A stretch of DNA of 64,000 nt, taken from positions 697,501-761,500 of the forward strand of contig WAEK01000001.1 of the NCBI GenBank assembly GCA_011634665.1, given 5' to 3'. A program made the translations under genes and the position numbers. The notes under the pieces are model-generated. The model searched no databases and was not told where the DNA came from. It worked only from the letters and a program-made list of their open reading frames with translations. Of this stretch, positions 60,630 through 64,000 are shown piece by piece. Source of the stretch: Mortierella sp. BCC40632. Its lineage: Eukaryota; Mortierellomycota; Mortierellomycetes; Mortierellales; Mortierellaceae. Numbering within the stretch: the stretch's first letter is position 1; every line of letters begins with the position of its first letter.

Positions 60630-63600
60630 ATGCATCTAGACGAAGTAGAACATGATGCCTTGAAGGCCTATCTAATCAAGGAGCTCACCACCATGTAAGG
60701 CGCACATCACTCACAAACTGACATGTTCATGACAGAGGTTACAGTCAACTCGTGTCGAAGGAATCCTCGCTTCGGAAATTCTCGTTTTCTCCGTCATTTC
60801 TTTGCTTCTGACGAGACATTCCTCTGCTGTGTCTTTACTTTTAGATCGGATGCCGATCCGAGCATGTTGGCCGATTACATCATCGCATTGCTAAAGCACG
60901 ACAAGGATGAAAGTGGACTCAAAACCTCTTGTGTTTCCCAGCTCGATGACTTTTTACTCAATGGTATGTTCGCTACACTAGCTCTCTCTTTCCCCGGTTC
61001 TTGAGTACCAAGTGTACGCGATTGATTAACAGGACCTTTTTTTTTTTTTTTTTTTTTGAAAACCCTCTCCCTTCAGAAACGGAGCCATTTGTCGAAAAGC
61101 TTTTCAAGGTCCTAGAGGCAAAGTCGTACATGCCTTCGTCTTCTTCAGGGCAGCCCCCATCCTCAACACCTTCAGTGGGAGCAGGAGCAGGAACTGGCGC
61201 TAGAGGCACATCTAGGGCGGAAGAGTCAATAGGAGCCGGTCAAGATGATTTCGTCGACATTCCTACGGAACCAGCAGCAGATCGCCATCGACGGGAGTCA
61301 TCTACCACCATCTCTACCTCGAAACACCGCCGCGGGGATAGTGATGCGTCTGATGACGAAGACCGAAGCTTCAAACACGCTCGGCGCGAAGACGATCGTG
61401 GAGCGGATAGTTATCAAAGTTTTCATCACGGCCAACAACAACAACAGCAGCAACCACAACAGCAGCAACAGTATCGTCGAGGAAGAGAGTACAGCCCTTC
61501 GCGCCCCAGTGAAGACGATCGGTTCAACCGCCACAATAACCGGAGAGGTGACGATCGCGGCAATGTAAATGGAAATGCCGAATATGATCGCCGTGATCGA
61601 TCAGCGCGCCACCAGCCTATTGTTGGAATTACAACTGCTGGATACAATAGTCGCCATGGAACCGGGTTCAATCAAGGACAAGGAAACAACTCTATGGATC
61701 GTGGCCAGTGGAGTAACAATAATAACGGAGCACAACAGTATCAGAGGAACAATAATACTGTCGATGGCCCACGGTTTCAAGAGGGTGTCGGAAATAATAA
61801 TTTTAATAATAACAACGGCCAATGGCGCGGGAACCAAAGCATGCGTGGCGGCCGCGGTGGTATGTCTGGATCCGCTTTTGGACAGGACCGACAGCAGAGA
61901 CGTCCCAAGTGCCGGGACTATAATGGTAATAACAGGAGTGTACGAGCATATCGCTGGTATCGCCTACCTACCCTATTGCTTCTACTATCTTCGACCAGCG
62001 TCCACTAACATAAGTTTCCAAATCAATTCTTGACATTTAGAGAAGGGCTTTTGCATGCGAGGAGATATGTGTCCCTATGATCATGGTGAAGACAGGATCG
62101 TGGTGGATGAACTCACACAAGTTCCTTTCGACATGATGGGCAACCCGATGGCTGGCCTCGGGCCAAGTGGTATGCTACCAATGGGTATGGGGCCCAATGG
62201 ACAACCCTTCTTTGGCGCTCCTGGTATGAACCAGGAGGTTTTTGACCAAGATGCCCTTGGAGTCGACAATAACAATCTCCAACAGCCTCATTCGGGCGCA
62301 GAATCGCATGATGGATCCCAACAACAAGTAGGTATGGGAGGACGCCATGGATCCGAGACCCCAGTGCGTGGCCGTGGCGGCCTGCGGGGCAGTCTCCGTG
62401 GGGCACGCGGGGGTCGTGGAGGTCGTGGAGGCGGCGCACACCATCCCTACAATACCCCTGGACGCGGTAGTAGCGGTACCGTTGGCTCAGGGGGAATGGC
62501 AGGCAAGAATTCGTTGGTGGTCGAGCATATACCCGACGAGTATAACACGATCGACAAGGTGAACGAGTTCTTTAAGCGATTTGGTAGCCTGACGAACATC
62601 CAGGTAGATCAGTATGCACACAAGGCCCTTATTCAGTACAGCTCTCATGAGGAGGCAGCAGCAGCATACAACTCTCCGGAAGTTATTTTTGGCAACCGAT
62701 TCGTAAAGGTCTATTGGCAACCAGATGACGTGAGTGCCTCGACCTTTGGTTCTCGACCACCAAAGCCTACAGGCCAAGTTCGCCCAGAGAATCCCTCACA
62801 CCATCATGCACCTCCCAAGGCACCTGCATCGAGCGTACTGATGACCCCTGAACGCGCGGCCGAGCTTGCTGCAGAACGTGCAGCTTCAGCTGCCAAGATG
62901 GAAGAAAACAAGAAGACAATGCAAGAGATTCAGCGTCAGAAGGAGGCTCTGATTCAACGACAACAAGAAGAGCAACAACTGCTGCTACAGAAATTGATAG
63001 CCAATAAGAGTATGTCGCAGCAGGACAAGGATGAGATCCTGAAAGGTCTGAAGAATGTGGCGATTGAGGTAACTAAGGAATCACCAGCTGTTAACCCGAT
63101 CGCCCAGGCTCAAGCTCAGGCCCAGGCTCAAGCGCAAGCCCATGCTGTCGAAGCTGCAACACAAAAACAAAAGGAGGCTGAGCGACTGGAGAAGGAAAGA
63201 TTGGATCGTGAGCTCGAAGCCTTGAGTAGCCATAAACCAAAAGATGGTGAAGCAGAGGCAGGCAGCGATGCTGCTGTCGCGGAGGGATCGCAGGCCGGGG
63301 CCTCCACTAGCGCCAGCTCAAGTGCTGCCGAGACGACGGCAGCCTTAAAGGCTAAGCTTGCTGCTCTTCAGGCACAGGTAAGACTCTTTGTTCATAGACC
63401 GCATTTCTCAAGGTATCAAGATTCATATCATATTAGATATTTGTATGGAGCTGACTTTTTTTTCTTTTTATATCTCTTTTGGGTATTTCTTCTTAATAAT
63501 AGGCGGCGGCGATGGGACTGGATCATAGCGGCGGATATGCAGGTCGTGGTCGCGGAGGATTCGTCCCGCGGGGTCGTGGTCGCGGAGCAATGTCGAATAC

Positions 63601-64000
63601 ATGGACTAGAGGAGGTCAGAGAGGCGGTGCAGCGGTGGGATCATACAACCGAACCTTTAGGATCGATAACCGGACAACCAAGCTTTCCATTCAAAACTTT
63701 GATGAATCATCTAGTGCGGGACTCAAGGAACATTTTGAGGTATGTTTTTGTTTTTAGGTATGCACTCTCATCTAAACAGCTTCTCGTTCAGATACTAATA
63801 CTCGACATAAATCACTTTAATTTTGGTTATTAAGGCATTTGGAGAACTAGAGTCCTTTAGCATAGGATCAGATGGCACGTCAGCTACGGTTCAGTACAAG
63901 GCCCGGAAGGATGCTGAGGCAGCCATGCAACAAGGAGGTCAGATCAGTGGATCAAGTAGCGGACCACTCAAGCTTGGATGGGTTTCAGAAGCTGTGCCAC
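60630..64000 (+). CDS. RBM26/RBM27-like (Rmn1-type) RNA-binding protein, 3' truncated by window edge
   Basis: Six exons are visible (60630-60694, 60845-60963, 61077-61925, 62041-63377, 63503-63739, 63835 to the edge). The N-terminus LKAYLIKELTTISDADPSMLADYIIALLKHDKD, then LDDFLLNETEPFVEKLFKVLEAKSY, is the PWI-like fold of RBM26/27. An Arg/Asp/Asn-rich low-complexity region with poly-Gln follows. A C-x8-C-x5-C-x3-H zinc finger (CRDYN/EKGFCMRGDMCPYDH) spans the exon 3-4 junction. RRM1 begins NSLVVEHIPDEYNTIDKVNEFF. A Gln/Glu coiled coil and RGG-type repeats come next. RRM2 begins TTKLSIQNFDE and is cut at the edge. Animal homologues join the PAXT-type exosome adaptor; S. pombe Rmn1 joins MTREC. 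Thus nuclear RNA surveillance is the likely role. Confidence 0.92.

Overview
The window looks like chromosomal DNA of an intron-rich early-diverging fungus, most likely Mucoromycota and perhaps Mortierellomycotina. That placement is inferred from style and gene content, not from a database match. The genes are spliced with GT-AG introns, 4-9 exons in most cases. Their products are typical fungal or opisthokont housekeeping proteins. Spacers and many introns are full of homopolymer A/T runs of 15-40 nt and CT/GA microsatellites. There is no rRNA, tRNA, CRISPR array or recognisable transposon.

Seventeen protein genes could be assembled exon by exon with phase-consistent junctions; the last one runs off the right edge. 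In order they are: a mitochondrial-type O-methyltransferase (+), the ubiquitin-eL40 fusion (+), cytosolic-type malate dehydrogenase (+), importin beta (+), a LYAR-type nucleolar zinc-finger protein (+), branched-chain 2-oxoacid dehydrogenase E1 alpha (+), tRNA threonylcarbamoyladenosine dehydratase (-), mitochondrial ribosomal protein uL15m (+), a Siw14/Oca-type atypical phosphatase lacking the catalytic Arg (-), the UTP5/WDR43 processome subunit (-), THOC7 (+), the CCDC12/Cwf18 spliceosome protein (+), amidophosphoribosyltransferase (-), CCT8 (-), SEC13 (+), a CBM18-GH16 chitin transglycosylase with a GPI-type tail (+), a membrane-anchored coiled-coil protein of kinectin-like build (-), a LARP4-like La-related protein (-), and an RBM26/27 (Rmn1-like) RNA-binding protein (+, partial). 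Counting all of these gives nineteen entries, of which seventeen have a confidently named family.

There is no operon-like or biosynthetic cluster logic. A loose theme is RNA and ribosome biology: eL40, LYAR, TCD, uL15m, UTP5, THOC7, CCDC12, LARP4 and RBM26. THOC7 and CCDC12 sit 155 bp apart on the same strand, and UTP5/THOC7 share a 319-bp divergent promoter. Three large spacers (41.1-43.5 kb, 46.1-49.1 kb, 57.8-60.6 kb) hold mainly simple repeats plus two unrecognised reading frames.

No new system is evident. The best leads are a phosphatase-fold protein predicted to be catalytically dead, a SEC13 gene whose first coding exon is the ATG alone, a 3' splice site made of 23 adenines and a G, an altered nucleotide-binding motif in CCT8, a natural ten-histidine run in the tRNA dehydratase, and an unusual membrane-anchored coiled-coil protein.
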